DNA of 64,000 nucleotides from Pithys albifrons albifrons (GCF_047495875.1 NC_092467.1:19797066-19861065), one strand, 5' to 3'; numbered from the stretch's first letter, positions 25,501 through 38,500 are shown. Program-made: numbers and translations. The notes: generated by a model not told the origin, from the sequence alone.

Positions 25501-26487
25501 TTCTTGGAAGATAAATAGTACAGAGAAGTTTCAGATATGAGTTGTATACCGAGATACAGTCACCTATTCACATGTAACAAGTACATCCCTGAAAAATCTC
25601 AGTGAGATGACAAAGAGGGCAGTCATGCCTTTTCTGAGGTCCTGTGTAACTTAAAGCTCCATATACCAACCAAGCAAAGTCTTGCAGCGCATTCACTGAT
25701 CCATGGCAGTCACAGCAAGTCACAGTGTGGCCGTCATTGAAGAACCTGGACAAAAGTCCTTGATCAGCTATACTGTTTGTTCTACAGTAATTACAGTGTC
25801 TGAGTATTTTCCAGGGGTATACACAAATAAAGCACATTACTATAATCCACAGGTAACACAGCCATTGTCACAGCATGAGCATTTTAGCCCCACATTTAAA
25901 AAGCATGCAATTTATAATGTTTTTGTTTTAGCCCTTTAAAAAAGCAGAAAACAAAGCAATTCACTGTCACATTGGCAAAATCTGGGTTCATCAAATTTAA
26001 GAGTTAAAGCACACAGAACAGAATCAGAAATGAACACATATCAATCATGGAAATGCTTGTGACCAAATAAAGGACATGTACTCAATAGCTGTTTTAAAAT
26101 GCACATGAAGGGAATGGCATTGCTGTTGTGTGTGTTCCTGGCTGCCCATCGGGCATATATGACAATTATACTCAATGAAGACACAGCACAAAAGAAAACT
26201 GGGAGTAAAAGAGGTTATATTGTGAAATTGCTGGGGCTGAGGCCAGTGAAAGAAAAAGATTTGCTGTGCTGCCTCCTCCTCCTCCTCACCAGACCACTAG
26301 ATAAAGGAGGACATTTGTAATCAGAAGGTATGGACAGAGGGGTGTGGGGTGGTGATTTTTTTTTTTCTGTGATTAAAAGACAGAGTGAGAGTACAGAGAG
26401 TCATGTATTGTCAGTAAGCCAAAGTATATTACAAAGGACAGAGAACACCAAAGAAAAACACAGCTAAAAAGATATAATGTTGACTTC
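22500..26487. other. Single-copy DNA, no confirmed gene
   Basis: Apart from the hairpin at 22982-23018, the only point of note is a minus-strand open frame at 25568-25837. It has clustered cysteines (CNYC, CCDC, CPLC) but no recognised domain and no clear splice context. An acceptor-like tract before 24681 leads into a 50-codon open frame without a donor. Confidence 0.5.
22982..23018. repeat. Hairpin with 16-bp stem and 2-nt bulge
   Basis: TGCTGC plus ACTCTTGAGC (22982-22997) pairs with GCTCAAGAGT (23001-23010), then, after a two-base tt bulge, with GCAGCA (23013-23018). The loop is aga. The stem is too short for a canonical animal pre-miRNA. Confidence 0.9.
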
Positions 26488-26530
26488 CCTGCCCCTCCCC
26501 CTTCCCCCCCCCCTCCTTCCCCCCCCACCA
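26488..26530. repeat. C-rich tract, G-quadruplex candidate on the minus strand
   Basis: Plus-strand C runs (gcccctcccccttccccccc, then cccctccttccccccccacc) give at least four G runs of four or more on the minus strand, separated by one to four bases. It is isolated in AT-rich DNA. The polypurine/polypyrimidine asymmetry would also allow triplex or i-motif structures. Confidence 0.8.
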
Positions 26531-29500
26531 GCCCTTGAAAAAGCTTAAGAGGGAGAGGGAATAGTTCTTTATCTAAAAAGAATAGAAATTAAGACATTTG
26601 TAGTTTCTGAGTCAGCAAAAAGGCTTAGCTGATAGTTCTACATCCCCTCTTGGAGGAGATCAAATTTGGGAGTGACCTCAAGAATTTTCCTCCCTTGACC
26701 TCCCAAGGCAGAAGTGCTGCAACCTGGAAAGAGGGGCTTTGCACTGTGCAATCCCACACAGCTTGTATGGGAATCTCATCAGTTTTGAGATGAAATGGAA
26801 GCCTTTTAATGAAATTGTTTGCTTTACCATTTGCAGATAACCTGTATGTGACTGTTGAACTGATAATATTGACTCTAATAACTAGAAAGATGAGCCATTA
26901 TTTGGCTTCTTGACTAACTGCAGCAAAAACAGAGTGGAAAAGGGCTTCACAGCCTCATTCCTCTGAATCTCTTGGGTTTTTTATTGTTGGTCCAATTGGT
27001 TGATTGGGATAGCACAGGTTGCTCTGCCTACAACAGCCTCCTCCAAGCTTGCAAGCCTCGCCAGTAATCCTCAGTGGAGCTGTATAGCAGAGGAAAGATG
27101 TGATTTATCCTATACCAAGGATCCTGCCCTGCAAGGAAGTTGTGACCTTCTGTTCTGTTATTTCCAGATTCAGTCAGTCAGCAGATTAAAAGGTTAAATT
27201 TTGGCCATGTGAAGGTCAGGAAAACAAGCTACCCTCATTGGGTTGAAACTGGGTGCTAAGATACTAAAATATATAAATACCTAGTGAAATAAAAAGAGTG
27301 TGTTCTGAGCAGAATAAAACTCTACTAAGAGAGACACTTTTGGGAAACTTCATCTTTGTAGCTATTTTGCCCATTCATCAGACTCTGACATTGTATCAGG
27401 TGTGGAGTGACATAATTGTAACACCTGCTGGGGCTGGAAACAAGTTATAATACACTATTTCTTTTAGCTTTCTAGGTTTAAGATGGGCTACATCTTTCAC
27501 CAGATCAGAATGGAACACTAACCTCTGCTTTGTGGAGAGGTCTGTAAAAATAAACCAAAATATGAAAAATCCCTACCACTTCAGAGTGGCAAGTGACCCA
27601 AAAATGTCAGTGAGGAAATTTTTTATATTGACTGCAAAGTCCAAACAGAGGCTAGTGTGTGGTTAGTAGCACACTGTTCTGAATATCAACTGTTTCATTT
27701 TATGATACAGTTTTTTTTCTCAATGTCATACTTCAAGACTTTTTTCCACATTTGCTTCTTGTCTGGCTCTAACTGAAGGGTATCACTTCATTTAGCATTT
27801 GAAACTAATCTGTCCTAACTTGCTAGATCTTCTGATCCAGATTCGGTGTTGAAACAGAATATTTTGACAATTCCTGAGTTTTGTTCTACTACGTTAACAG
27901 GGAAAATAAACATTTCAGGCTTTCTTTTGCTGTTTGGATACTATATCTGAAAGCTAAATTACTTTAGAGTAAATGCTCTTGAACTAGATTACATAGTGTA
28001 TGCTCCAGTGCTAAGCTGGAACTTTTCCCCCTTCCAAATATCAGAATAAAGTTGGCTGACAGAGACTCTTTGCTTGCTACAGTTCCATAGCAGTCAATAA
28101 GAGCTGTCAGGCAATGCCAAGGAACACTCGACTGGATTTACATCCTGAGCCCTAGCACTCACTGGACATCTATATTAAGTTCTAAAAAGCAGATATATCC
28201 ATCTAAAGCAGTTGTTTTGTGGAGGTTTTTTCTATGAAACAGTTGTTTACTACCTTTACACCTGATGTCAGTGAAATTTTTCTAGCCTGATTACTGTTTA
28301 GGTTTTAGAGTTTTTATAGTATTGAGTTAACACTGCAGTGATAACTGGGCACGGTTGGCCAGGCTTTAATGTCTTGTCATATGGGAACATAAGGGCTAGA
28401 AAGTACAAGCAGAGCAATGCTGAATGCTAGTACTGCTAGGAAAACATGTGCTGTGTCAATGTGCCTCGCAGACTCAATACAATAGGATGCACATGGAGCA
28501 GATCATCTTGAAGAATCAGAGATTTTGTAGGATAAGTAATTACTTCATCTTAAGCTGCATCCAGATGTGGAGCCCACAGTCTTGGCCAGGAGCTCACTCT
28601 TTTACCAGAGCCTGGTGAGAAGAATAAAATTTTTGCAGTACAAATGTTGCCACATTTAGCCACATTTTTTCTGGGTTGAAACAAGATTGCTCTAATCTGT
28701 TTTGCATGTGGCTAAGATGGTTTCGAAACAGGAACTAATGCAGAATGTCACAACTCAGTATGTTACTCCACAGTGAGACTGGATTACACTGGTCCTTGGG
28801 TCCTGCTGTTGTTGCCAGTAACTCTTTGAGTAAAATTATTGGTCTTAAATTCCCTGCAACATGGTGGTGTTATTAGGACCAGTGGATGTGGTAGCTCAGA
28901 GGTACTGCTCATGAAAGTGCTGCGGTTCTGGAGTTCGTTCCCTCTCTCTGGGGAGGGAAAAAGAAAGAATCTCCAATGCTGTTGTCATAAGGTTTATTTA
29001 CCCCTATTTGTTCCTATGGAGTGTGAAATCCTTCTGTTTTGCACTAAACAGTGTGGTTGTTACTTATATATGATCAGTGATGACAGTGAAATTGTCTGTA
29101 CCTTCTTATTGAGTCATCTTTGCCTGGTGTGTGCTCTGCCTTTTCCCTCTTTCATATCTGTAGGAGTTCCAGGATGAGCTGCATTTAGCTGCCTCTTTTC
29201 CCTAAAGTACGAAATCTAGAGAACTTTAACATAAACACATCCATGTGGGTTTAAAAAATTTAAAGAAAAAGGCTGTACGACGAATAAATATTACATACAG
29301 AATTATGTGTACTGTTCTGAAACACTGTAAGAAAGTGCCCATTTTTCTCTTCTTCTGAAATTTGAAACAAATGGCCACCTGTCAGGGGACAGAGGTAGCA
29401 GATGTTGGCTCTGCTCAAAGGTGAAGGAAACCTTTCAGTTTACTGGATGAGGATATAGCCTCACAGAGCAAGAATTCAGCTCCAAATACATTATCAGTGC

Positions 29501-30065
29501 CATTTAATAGAGATTAGGCAATTTTCTTGAAACCATTATATTGTCTTACAAAAACCTGTAGTCCTCATGCTTTTGATGAATTTAATGACTTGGTTATCTG
29601 TAGGACCACAAAAACCTGTAAAGACAAAGCAGAAATTTCTCTCCAGGTCTTCTGGGCATGACAGACATACAGAGTGGGTCTTCTTTCAAAGCTCTGTAAG
29701 GCTGACAGGAACTGGGATAGGAATCAAGGTACAATCCTGATTACTTCACTACATTTCCTTATTCACATGTTTAGTTGACTTCATCATCATCAGTTTTCAC
29801 AGGTTTGATCCATGGTCCCTTAGATAACCTGTATATGCTCTGTGCCTTATCATGTTTCCACAGTTTGATTTGAACAGAAGTCTCTAACAAAGGACAAGAT
29901 AGGTGCCAACACCAACTGTACAAAGAAATGGAGATTTTATCCTGTTAAATGTACTTGTTTACTGAAAACCTGCTGCTATATTGATATTTCTTTATCCATA
30001 ATAGACTCAATGCATCTTGTTCTCATGATGCAGAATTAGGTGATATTTAATTGCCATTCACCTGA
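26531..30065. other. Single-copy DNA, no gene seen
   Basis: Nothing recognisable. The 112-codon open frame at 28839-29177 has no identifiable domain or splice framing. The 13-mer acaaaaacctgta occurs twice about 60 bp apart near 29550 and 29610. Confidence 0.55.
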
Positions 30066-30250
30066 AACATTGTTTTGACATAAATTATATTTAATACTAG
30101 TTGAATTATAACATTTGAGCTTATCATATTATGATCTGTGATACATATCTCATTTATAAAGAATTAAGGAGATGTTATTAAATACTTGGTCACCTTTGAT
30201 ATGTTTATCATCAATTATAACCTTAATTATTATTTTCTGTCAAGATGAAT
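30066..30250. repeat. AT-rich module, copy A of a diverged direct duplication
   Basis: This shares ordered blocks with 31369-31555: TTGAATTAT (30101-30109); TTGAGCTTATCATATT (30115-30130, 13 of 16 matching); ATTAAAT then TTGGTCAC (30177-30193); CAATTATA (30212-30219); AATTAT; and TCTGTCAAGAT (30236-30246, exact). It is rich in homeodomain-type TAAT/ATTA cores. No coding frame. Either a duplicated noncoding element or two copies of an unrecognised old repeat. Confidence 0.65.
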
Positions 30251-31368
30251 AAATACAAGGTAGAGTTTAGAGATTAAGTTTCTGAGTCATAAAGTTAAAC
30301 TTGCATATATTCAGTGTTTGGAAAATTGGCCTCTGTGTATTTATTTCAAAATAATTTATCTAAACAGATTAAGGGGAGAAGTAGTGATTAGTTTAATAAT
30401 AAAAACTGGAGTTATTAAAAAATCTCTTAATTAAAAATAAAAATTTCCAAACATCTGCTATCAAACTGATGAATATATGTGAGACATCCTATGTACAGCT
30501 CAAGAGATACTTTCACATTTATGAATCTGAAGGAAAAATAAAGAATAGATTCGGATCAAAAGCAAGAGGCAGAAGCTCAGGTTTTTTACTTCCATATTTT
30601 CAAAAGATATGCAACTGGAAATGTTTGTGCATGCTGTCTGATCATTTATGCTTATAAAGAAGAGACTGGCAAGATCAAAAGCCAAAGAGAAAAGTCCACC
30701 TAAGCTATGTAAAGACCACATATCTGAGGCCAGGCTTCATGTAGGAGTGAAAGATAAGCAATTTCAACTTTCTGTCTTTATCTGAGGAAACTCCTTGAGA
30801 AACTCAGATGGCCCTTCAATCTGCCATTGTCCCTATTAAAATTAAATCCTTATTGAAATCTGACCACAATGAAATTCAGAGATGGTTCCTGCCCACTCCC
30901 TTATGCAGGTCTAATCAGACATAAGGAGATCATTTAAATCATTTTGCTGTGAGGTGAAAGGTGTTTGTTTGAACATTACCCCATGCCAAAGGCTCAGCAG
31001 ACAAGTGAGCCACAAACTAGTACCAGTTGTCCATCATACTTCCTTTGCTAGGAGTTAGTGTTCAGACCAAGTCATTGTGAAGCAATGTCTTTCCCATGAG
31101 AGTCTTCATCCGTGTGCCTTGAGTCTGGCCCATTTTGTAGCACTGACAGTGTCTGCAGTTATAGATTGAAAAAAACACGCTAAAAACAACAAAGCAAAAC
31201 AATGAAATAACTGTAAAACACCTCTGGTTCATAGCTCCTTTGTAGCCATGGCAAAATGTTGGTCTTGAAACCATTGCATGGTATTGTCAACCCAGACAAT
31301 TCATGCATAGGAAGAATACTGACATTATTAAATGTTTCGCTAAAACTCTTGACATTGTAAGGCAAGGC
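30251..31368. other. DNA between the two AT-rich modules
   Basis: The first 200 bp (30251-30460) remain very AT-rich and non-repetitive, like the modules. The rest has ordinary composition. No exon recognised. Confidence 0.5.
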
Positions 31369-31555
31369 AACACTATTGTTTCAATCTGTGCTTAATGATA
31401 ATTGAATTATTAATCTTGAACTTACCATACTGAACATTTAATATCATCATGTTTCTGCAGAATTAAAGCAAGTGAAAGAGAGAGAAACTATTAAATGGTT
31501 GGTCACTTTCAATAAGTACTGTTATCAATTATATTCAACAATTATCTGTCAAGAT
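31369..31555. repeat. AT-rich module, copy B of a diverged direct duplication
   Basis: The partner of copy A in the same orientation and block order: TTGAATTAT (31402-31410), TTGAACTTACCATACT (31416-31431), ATTAAAT then TTGGTCAC (31490-31506), CAATTATA (31526-31533), AATTAT and TCTGTCAAGAT (31545-31555). A purine-rich segment (gtgaaagagagagaaac) replaces part of copy A. A 14-bp palindrome lies about 30 bp downstream. Confidence 0.65.
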
Positions 31556-31586
31556 CAGCCTTACGAATATGGAGCCTTCATGGTGC

Positions 31587-31600
31587 TAATATGCATATTA
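31587..31600. promoter_or_regulatory. Perfect 14-bp palindrome with octamer-like core
   Basis: TAATATGCATATTA is a perfect palindrome containing ATGCATATTA-type POU/homeodomain half sites. It sits just downstream of module copy B. Binding is inference only. Confidence 0.4.
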
Positions 31601-32639
31601 AAATATATGAAAAGCTGTAATGCATGAACAGTAGCTGATTTTCAATATTTACAATTCAAATATTTCCATAACTATGTGGTTCATGCGGCTGTCAGAGGGA
31701 GAGTAATGTTTTGAAACCAAGGCCTTAGAATCTACAGCTAATAGTGGGTTTAAATGGCCCAATGGACTCCTCTAGTGTGCTCAAATTAAAACATTCAGTT
31801 CTTGTGGAAACACTACTTCTTCTGCTGAATTACATTAGGAGGGCCCAACTACTATGGCGATGATCTATTTAAAACATTTAAAATGATTGGTTGCAGCTCA
31901 GCCACCCAGTCATTCCCCAAAGAGTTTTTGTTCACATTCTGTGGAATTCAAGTGATTTTGACCACATAAAACCAAAATACTCCTTATCCGAAAAAACACA
32001 ATATAGTTAAATTAATGAAAGGGATGAGGGAAGAGGGATTATATACAATGATCCTGATAATTTTGTATCCCCCTAACGTGAACCATGTTTCACTTCTCTA
32101 CTGATGTATCCCAGACATGCTTTATTTGAAGTAATATTTGTAAACTTTAAGTCAATAGAAACATTATGCAAGAACTTTCTCAGTTGTACCTTGACTACAT
32201 CCAATTCAAATGTTCTTTTGCAGCAGTTTATTAAGGAAGTGTATGCCCAACTCACATTACTGTTTTCCTCCAGTGCTCTTAGAACACAGACACCTAATGC
32301 AAATAATTGTAGCATTCTCTTTAGTTCTATGAATAATTGTTTACTCATCAATAACCTTTTCATATTTTGAGAAATTACTCTAAACAAAAATAAAATAAAT
32401 GCAATTCAGAATAAGTATGATAGTTTAGTTCAAGGGCATTGAACACAAATAACTAAGCTGAAATGTAGTTATCAGAGATTAGCATTTTCTGATGAAAATA
32501 GTCTCGTAGTCCATCTTTTAGATCTATATTTTTGTTGGACTGGAGGTACTAAGTTGAAGCTTTGAGAAGTGAAAATTTGTGGAACAGGTTCCTCCTTTTA
32601 CATACACTCTCTCCCAGAAAAGGATTAAAAAGTTTGTGA
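31601..32639. other. AT-rich single-copy DNA, no gene seen
   Basis: Open frames of 104 and 88 codons overlap on opposite strands at 32073-32387. Neither resembles a known protein. Confidence 0.55.
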
Positions 32640-33024
32640 ACTGCAGTGGCACAGCTGCTTCACCTTGGTCTTCACCACAGACTGCAGGGGAACCTCAGCT
32701 TTAGTGCCTGTAGCACCTCCTCCCCCTCCTTCTCCACTGACCTTGGTGTCTGCAGAGTTGATCTTCTCACATATTCTCACTCTTTTCTTCTCAGATCACA
32801 GTTATATCTGTGCAATAACTTTTTTTTCCTCCTTCTTATGTATCTTGTCCCAGAAGTGTTACTGTCACTTGTGATTGGCTTGGCCTTGGCCAGCTGCAGG
32901 TCCATCCTGGAGCCAGCTGGCATTGTCTCTGCTGCACATGGGGGAAGTTTCTGGCAGCTTCTCACAGAAACCACCCCTGCAGCCCCCCTGCTACCAAAAC
33001 GTGGCCATGCAAACATAATCCACA
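32640..33024 (-). mobile_element. Truncated LTR of the same family (copy 3)
   Basis: Only the promoter-proximal (minus-strand 5') part of the LTR remains. It runs from caccttggtcttcaccacag on the left to the right terminus near aaacataatccaca. Blocks shared with copy 2 include gaccttggtgtctgcagagtt and ggcttggccttggccagctg. The left boundary at about 32640 falls inside the element, with no trace of the other half in the next several hundred bases. It is therefore a deletion remnant. The 142-residue open frame over it is spurious. Confidence 0.75.
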
Positions 33025-34607
33025 CCTCTAGAACAGAAAGATACGTAAGCTTTTTTTTTCTGTTTTGCTTATGAATCTGTGAACAGCTCTGGTTCTGATT
33101 TTCTGTGTTGTCTTCCCTTGTATGTTAGGGCAGTAAGTCCTTTTACCATACAATTAAATTGTCAGAGAACTCTAGTGTATTTCAATAGCTTTCCATTTTT
33201 TTCATTTACTTTTTGCACTGATATTTTCAACTATTGTCTTTCCTTTTCATAGCTGATTCTCGGTTTCTGAAAAAACACAGCATTCTACTTTCTTCTCTTT
33301 ACCCCACTGGCAACATTGTTCTTCAATAGCCCTCGTACATTAAGGAAAAACCAAATCTTGTTAAATATATTACTTTGCAGGGCATCTTTCACTTTATTAA
33401 CTGACCACCTACTGGCTTTACAACAGGAGCTGGTACTTCAGAAGTAACAGCCTCACTGAGAGATGCATTAAGTTCTTATGTGCTGCCATACTGACTAGTC
33501 TAGTCTTGGTAACTGCACTTCATGATTACCTCATCTATCTCATGAAATTTCATGTCAGATCTGAAAGTACAGTTTCTTGCTCACTGGCATTAACCTCAGA
33601 ACTGAAGATGACAGGCTGTGTAACCTCTTACGTACTTTGGAGCTCTCACTACACCAGTTTTCTGTCCATGCAGAGTAGTATTTCATTTTCCTTAGTAGTG
33701 CAAGACATAGCTTTAATACTCCTGATTGATTACAGCTAGTGAGATAAGGCAGAAAAGACTGTTTTAAAGTGACATTGTCAAGTGGATTTTAGTATCTTAA
33801 AAATATGTTCATAGAAGGACATGTACATAAAAGAATGAAAAGACATAGTCAAAAGCAATCAATTATAAAGACTAGGAAAAATTTCAAATACATGCTGTAT
33901 TTCAAATAACCTATCAATGATTTGAGAACTAATTTATAGTCAACAATAATAGACTATGAGGTGTAGAACATACAAAATCCTGCATATTATACAGTTAAAT
34001 CAATGCGGAGGTTTGATGGTTATGGTAAAGGAAGATAGTGGTTAATATTTACTGTGAAGCTGCCTGAAAATAGTTCACTACTGCTGGAAAATGGAAGACA
34101 CACAGACATTAAAAAAATAGTACATTAAAAGGATTATGCCTTTCTTTCTATAATCCTATTTAAATATTGCCTGAATAATCTGCTCATTTACATATATTTT
34201 AACATGAAAAATAATTTGAAATTAATTTAATTCATGATCTCTCTTAGATTTTGGTACTCCAAACCTAAAAGCATTTGCATTATATCTCTGGAAATTTTAC
34301 TACTCATTAGAAAAGATTTTATGCTGAGTAGAATTGTGAATTTGTTTTCTATTCATAATAGTTTTAAACATTTTTGTGAACATTAAATGTTAGGCAATGT
34401 TTATGAATTGTTTGCAGCAAGTAGAGTCTTGATTATTGTGCACTCTGATTCTGCTTTTGAAGTGTTTGATATGTCAACCAAGAGTATTATTTTCCTCTCT
34501 AGCAGCATAAGAAGAAAACCTCAAAAAATTGGTTGGTTGTGCTTGTGTGCCTGTTAACAATATTCATGAAAGTACTATATGAAGTAGTATATAGATATAT
34601 ACTTAGC

Positions 34608-34631
34608 ATATATATATATATATATATATAT
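34608..34631. repeat. (AT)12 microsatellite
   Basis: An uninterrupted AT run of 12 units, preceded by an imperfect ta-rich stretch from about 34575. Confidence 0.95.
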
Positions 34632-35480
34632 GCATTTATATGACCTCCTGGAAAGTGTATATAAGGTGGCTGAAATTAAGAAAACAAAACAAACAAAAAA
34701 ACCCAACTGATTTTTCAGGCACATATTTGAATACTTTTATTTCAACTACATATCTGTTCAGAAATTGTGTGCAACCAGTAGGAAGACTCCAATGAACAAC
34801 TGGACAAGAGCATACTTGTCTAACTACATTATATCAACCTACATAAAATCTTCATCCAAAGACAGAAATTCAATATTATTCAATAATTCAATATGTTCAA
34901 TACTGCTATTAATTTTTTTCAACACTTATTATTCTCCTTCAGTTTAGATAGTGTCCAAGAGGGAGAGAGGGAGTCTAACAATTTTAATTTAATAGTCAGA
35001 GGTTTAAAATCTCTGGTGGACTACTTGATTCATTGTCAGTATCTTTTTCTACTGATGGAAAAATCATGTGTTGATGATCTTGGCAATTTCTAAATTATTT
35101 AAACAGAGTCAAGAAACACCAAATAATAAAATCTACATCTATAAAACAAACAAACAAAAATTTTGGAGTAGCCACTAAAGGTTTGTGATCTCAACTTATT
35201 TTACTACTCATAATAATCAGGATGGTTATATATCTCCTGAAGGTGTGTAATGGTAAAAAGGGCACTGAATTGCCATTTTGACAGAATTCCCCTATCTACT
35301 GTATGCATCTATCTTGATGTTTTTTTTTCTTTTCCATCTGGCTTTCAAAAGAACACAAAAGAACTTTCATCAGTCTGCCCACTCAGGTCAGGTTTAATCT
35401 AATGACTGGAGAGCTCCTGATTTAAAAAATAAAAAAGTTGTTGTCTTTTGAATTACATGTCTCTTGTTCTTCTATTACAG

Positions 35481-35559
35481 TGGCAGTTACTGCAGATACT
35501 TGAGGCCTCTCACAAGTTTTCTGGCACTGCCTGTGAACTGTCCTTGGTGCAGAACACAG
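35481..35559 (+). other. Weak candidate exon or noncoding-RNA exon
   Basis: A strong acceptor-like sequence (tctcttgttcttctattacag) is followed by 79 nt and then CAG|gtagtt. Two frames stay open across it. One reads WQLLQILEASHKFSG through LSLVQNT; the other is SYCRYLRPLTS through CPWCRTQ and stays open beyond the donor. Two open frames and no recognisable family mean there is little coding evidence. It could be an exon of an untranslated transcript or a chance match. Confidence 0.15.
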
Positions 35560-38500
35560 GTAGTTTCCAATGGATCAGTCCTGCTCGGAGAGCAAGCCCT
35601 GAAAATCCTCGGAATGAGGCAAGATAAGCAGCAATTGTAAAGCAACATGATAACCAAATGTTGGCATGTGCAACTTACAGGTAGTTAACAGTGCCATAAA
35701 ATTCCTGCACTGAATATTAAAGGAACATTTTAAATATTTTAAAGGTGATCGAGGTAACATGGCAAAATTATACAGAACTGCCAGCTACTGTAAAAGTCTA
35801 GCAGGAAATATGGGAACTGCTAAAAACCACTAACATTTGATATTTTTTGTCATATAATAGTAATAATAGGTCTTGCACCTGTATTTCAGTATGGTAAAAC
35901 ATGAAGAATTTAATTCCATACTGAGCTTGCCATTCCAATCACACCATGGACAATAACATGTTCTCATCAACTGTTCATCTGATTGTTGCTCTTATTTTTT
36001 GCTGATTTAATGGCAGAGTTAACAACATAAAGATGAGGCATCTCATTCTTGCAATGAGAAAACATTACACCAGACAAGGCAGTGCTGCTCCAGAGATGAC
36101 AAGTGGGCTTTAATCATCAACCTCCTCCACACTATTACAGAGAGGAAAGAAAAGGAGCTTGAGGGCTCTCCTGCCTTGTATACAAAGATTTAACAATTCT
36201 CAGTAATAACTGATGAACAAAGCAAACTTATGTTGAAAAGACAGCACACATTTAACATCACAGTGATGAAAGGACCAAGATTTGATGGACTGTCTGTCAC
36301 TGGCATCAAAATTGGATCTTTTCCTTCAAATACTTTAGTCTGAAAAGGAAGTCCCCCATCTTGTGTTATGCCTTTGAAGTCTTTTCAGTTTGACCCAAGT
36401 TCTGACTAAGATGTGGTTTTCTGCTTCATTTTGCTATTACCCTTGAGTCATTTCCTTTGGGAACAGCCATATTTGTATTATTACATAGGGCAGTCAGTGT
36501 CTAGTTCCTAACTTTTAGTTTATAAGATTCAGCTATTAATTTTCCCTTCATTATTTAATACTTTAAATAATTTAAGTATTTAAAAATTTAAATATATTAT
36601 TTATGATGTATTACATTCTCTGATGTTCTATCAATTTCATCCAAGAACTCTTACTGATGAGGCACAATATGTTCAATTTTAAGGCTAGTTCTAGCTGCTT
36701 GAGATTTGATGACTGAAATGCTGTTTAAGTAAAATTATTCTCCTGTTTTGTCTCTAATGTTGTAAAGGTCTAGTGTTATGTTTGCCATGGTAGGCACTGT
36801 ATAGGTCTCTCTATCAGTGCAGCTGTTGACTGTGCTGTGTAAAACTCCTGGTGATTTTAACATAAACAGTCGCATAAGAACTAGACTCTGATATTGAAAG
36901 CTGTTTGAAGTCTCTGCATTTTTGTATTGTTTTGTTGATATATATTAAAATTGCATATTCTTAAAGCAAAGAAAGAATCTGATCCAAGTATTTTGAGCAA
37001 AGTGTTGCTGTTGGTTTACTAATAGTTCTTTGTGGGAGATACTTGCTAAGGAATGTCAGTGTAAAACAAGAATATAACAAAGTCTAGGCTTCCAGACTCC
37101 ACTGTATTTAGACTTATATTGAATTTCAGTTGAAATTTGGTAGTACAGACTGAGAGGGGTTTTGTATGAACTTGAAGTAACGAACAATTTTTATTTTGTT
37201 TGGTCGAAAACTACTGTCAGTGTATTTGTTAGGGTGTACAGAGATCACAGTTTGTCTGTTGTGAATAGAATAGAATCCAGGTTTTGTTAATACTGTATTA
37301 AGGGAGAAACTGGCTTAATAGAAAGGGTAACATAGACAAATGTTTCATGAAAAGAGGTTTGGACCTAAAATCAATGCCAAAAGTAGAAGGAACACATGAA
37401 ATGCATGATGTCACAAGATACTCTTCTAATGTAATATCTAATAGTGCAAAAAGTGATAACGTCCTGTTTAAATTTCCTACCACCCTTTCCCTTCTTAAAT
37501 AAATAAAGAATTAAATCCTTCCCCACTTTTTTTACTGGCCACTTCATGACCTGTAACAGTCTGGATAAATTTTATACATACTGTATATGAAAAAAAGAAG
37601 TTGCTGGCCAGCTGAGACCATGTAGACTAGTTTCAGTCTGAAGTAAATTTGACAGCTGAGTTATTGCAGGCAGTGCTACAATAACAACATTACCACCCTG
37701 ACTGAATACATATGTGAAATATTCTTTACATAGGAACTTATTTACAATTCAGGAAACTCAGCTTGGACTTTAAGCACCAACGAAATGGATTACAGCTTCA
37801 GAGTGATATGCTGAAGCAGATTTCAGTGCTTCAGGCAACCTCATGGTTAGCCTGCTTTAAGACTCAAAAGAGGCTGCTTTTGGAGAGGTCACCTCTCCCT
37901 TTGATATTATAAAAGTCACTGTTGCCTGTGATTTTCTGAAGAGATGCTTTTTGCCTTCAGAATGTAGCTCACTGAACTAAATGGAGCAAATGCACTGACT
38001 CTTGTAAGTTCCTGGGCTAGAAGCTCAAAGTACCTCCTCCTTAGTCAGCTTTCTCATATGCACATGTACTTGCACACTGGGCCACACACTTCAAATTATA
38101 CACATTGAAAAGAGCACTTTTTTCAGTAAAAGGGTATGCTTCCAGAAAATGGACTAGATTTGGTAGTCATTCTATCTTGTCAGTTCACTTCCCTCCTAAC
38201 ATCTCTACCTACCTTTCTAGATGTGGAAGTATATTTCTGTGTGACTGAAAAACTGTTATGTCTTACTTGGTCCTTCACCTCATAGAATGATGAATTTTAG
38301 TGCAAGATAACTTGATTGAACTCATGTAGGCAGCCCCTTGTAAAATCCTTAATTGTAGTTACACTGAGAGGTTCCCAAAATAAGATGATGTTAGAATGTT
38401 TTACACATCCACTTGTTTAGAAATACAGAATGTCTTTATCATGGCGAAAAAAATGACTGATTTTTTTTTTGGTAGTAGTAGTCCTTATCTATTTCCTTTC

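Noticed and set aside
28839..29177. 112-codon plus-strand open frame
   Set aside because: No domain, no matched splice signals, ordinary composition. Length alone is not enough.
32646..33074. 142-codon open frame
   Set aside because: It covers the truncated LTR copy 3 and runs out past its end. No domain.
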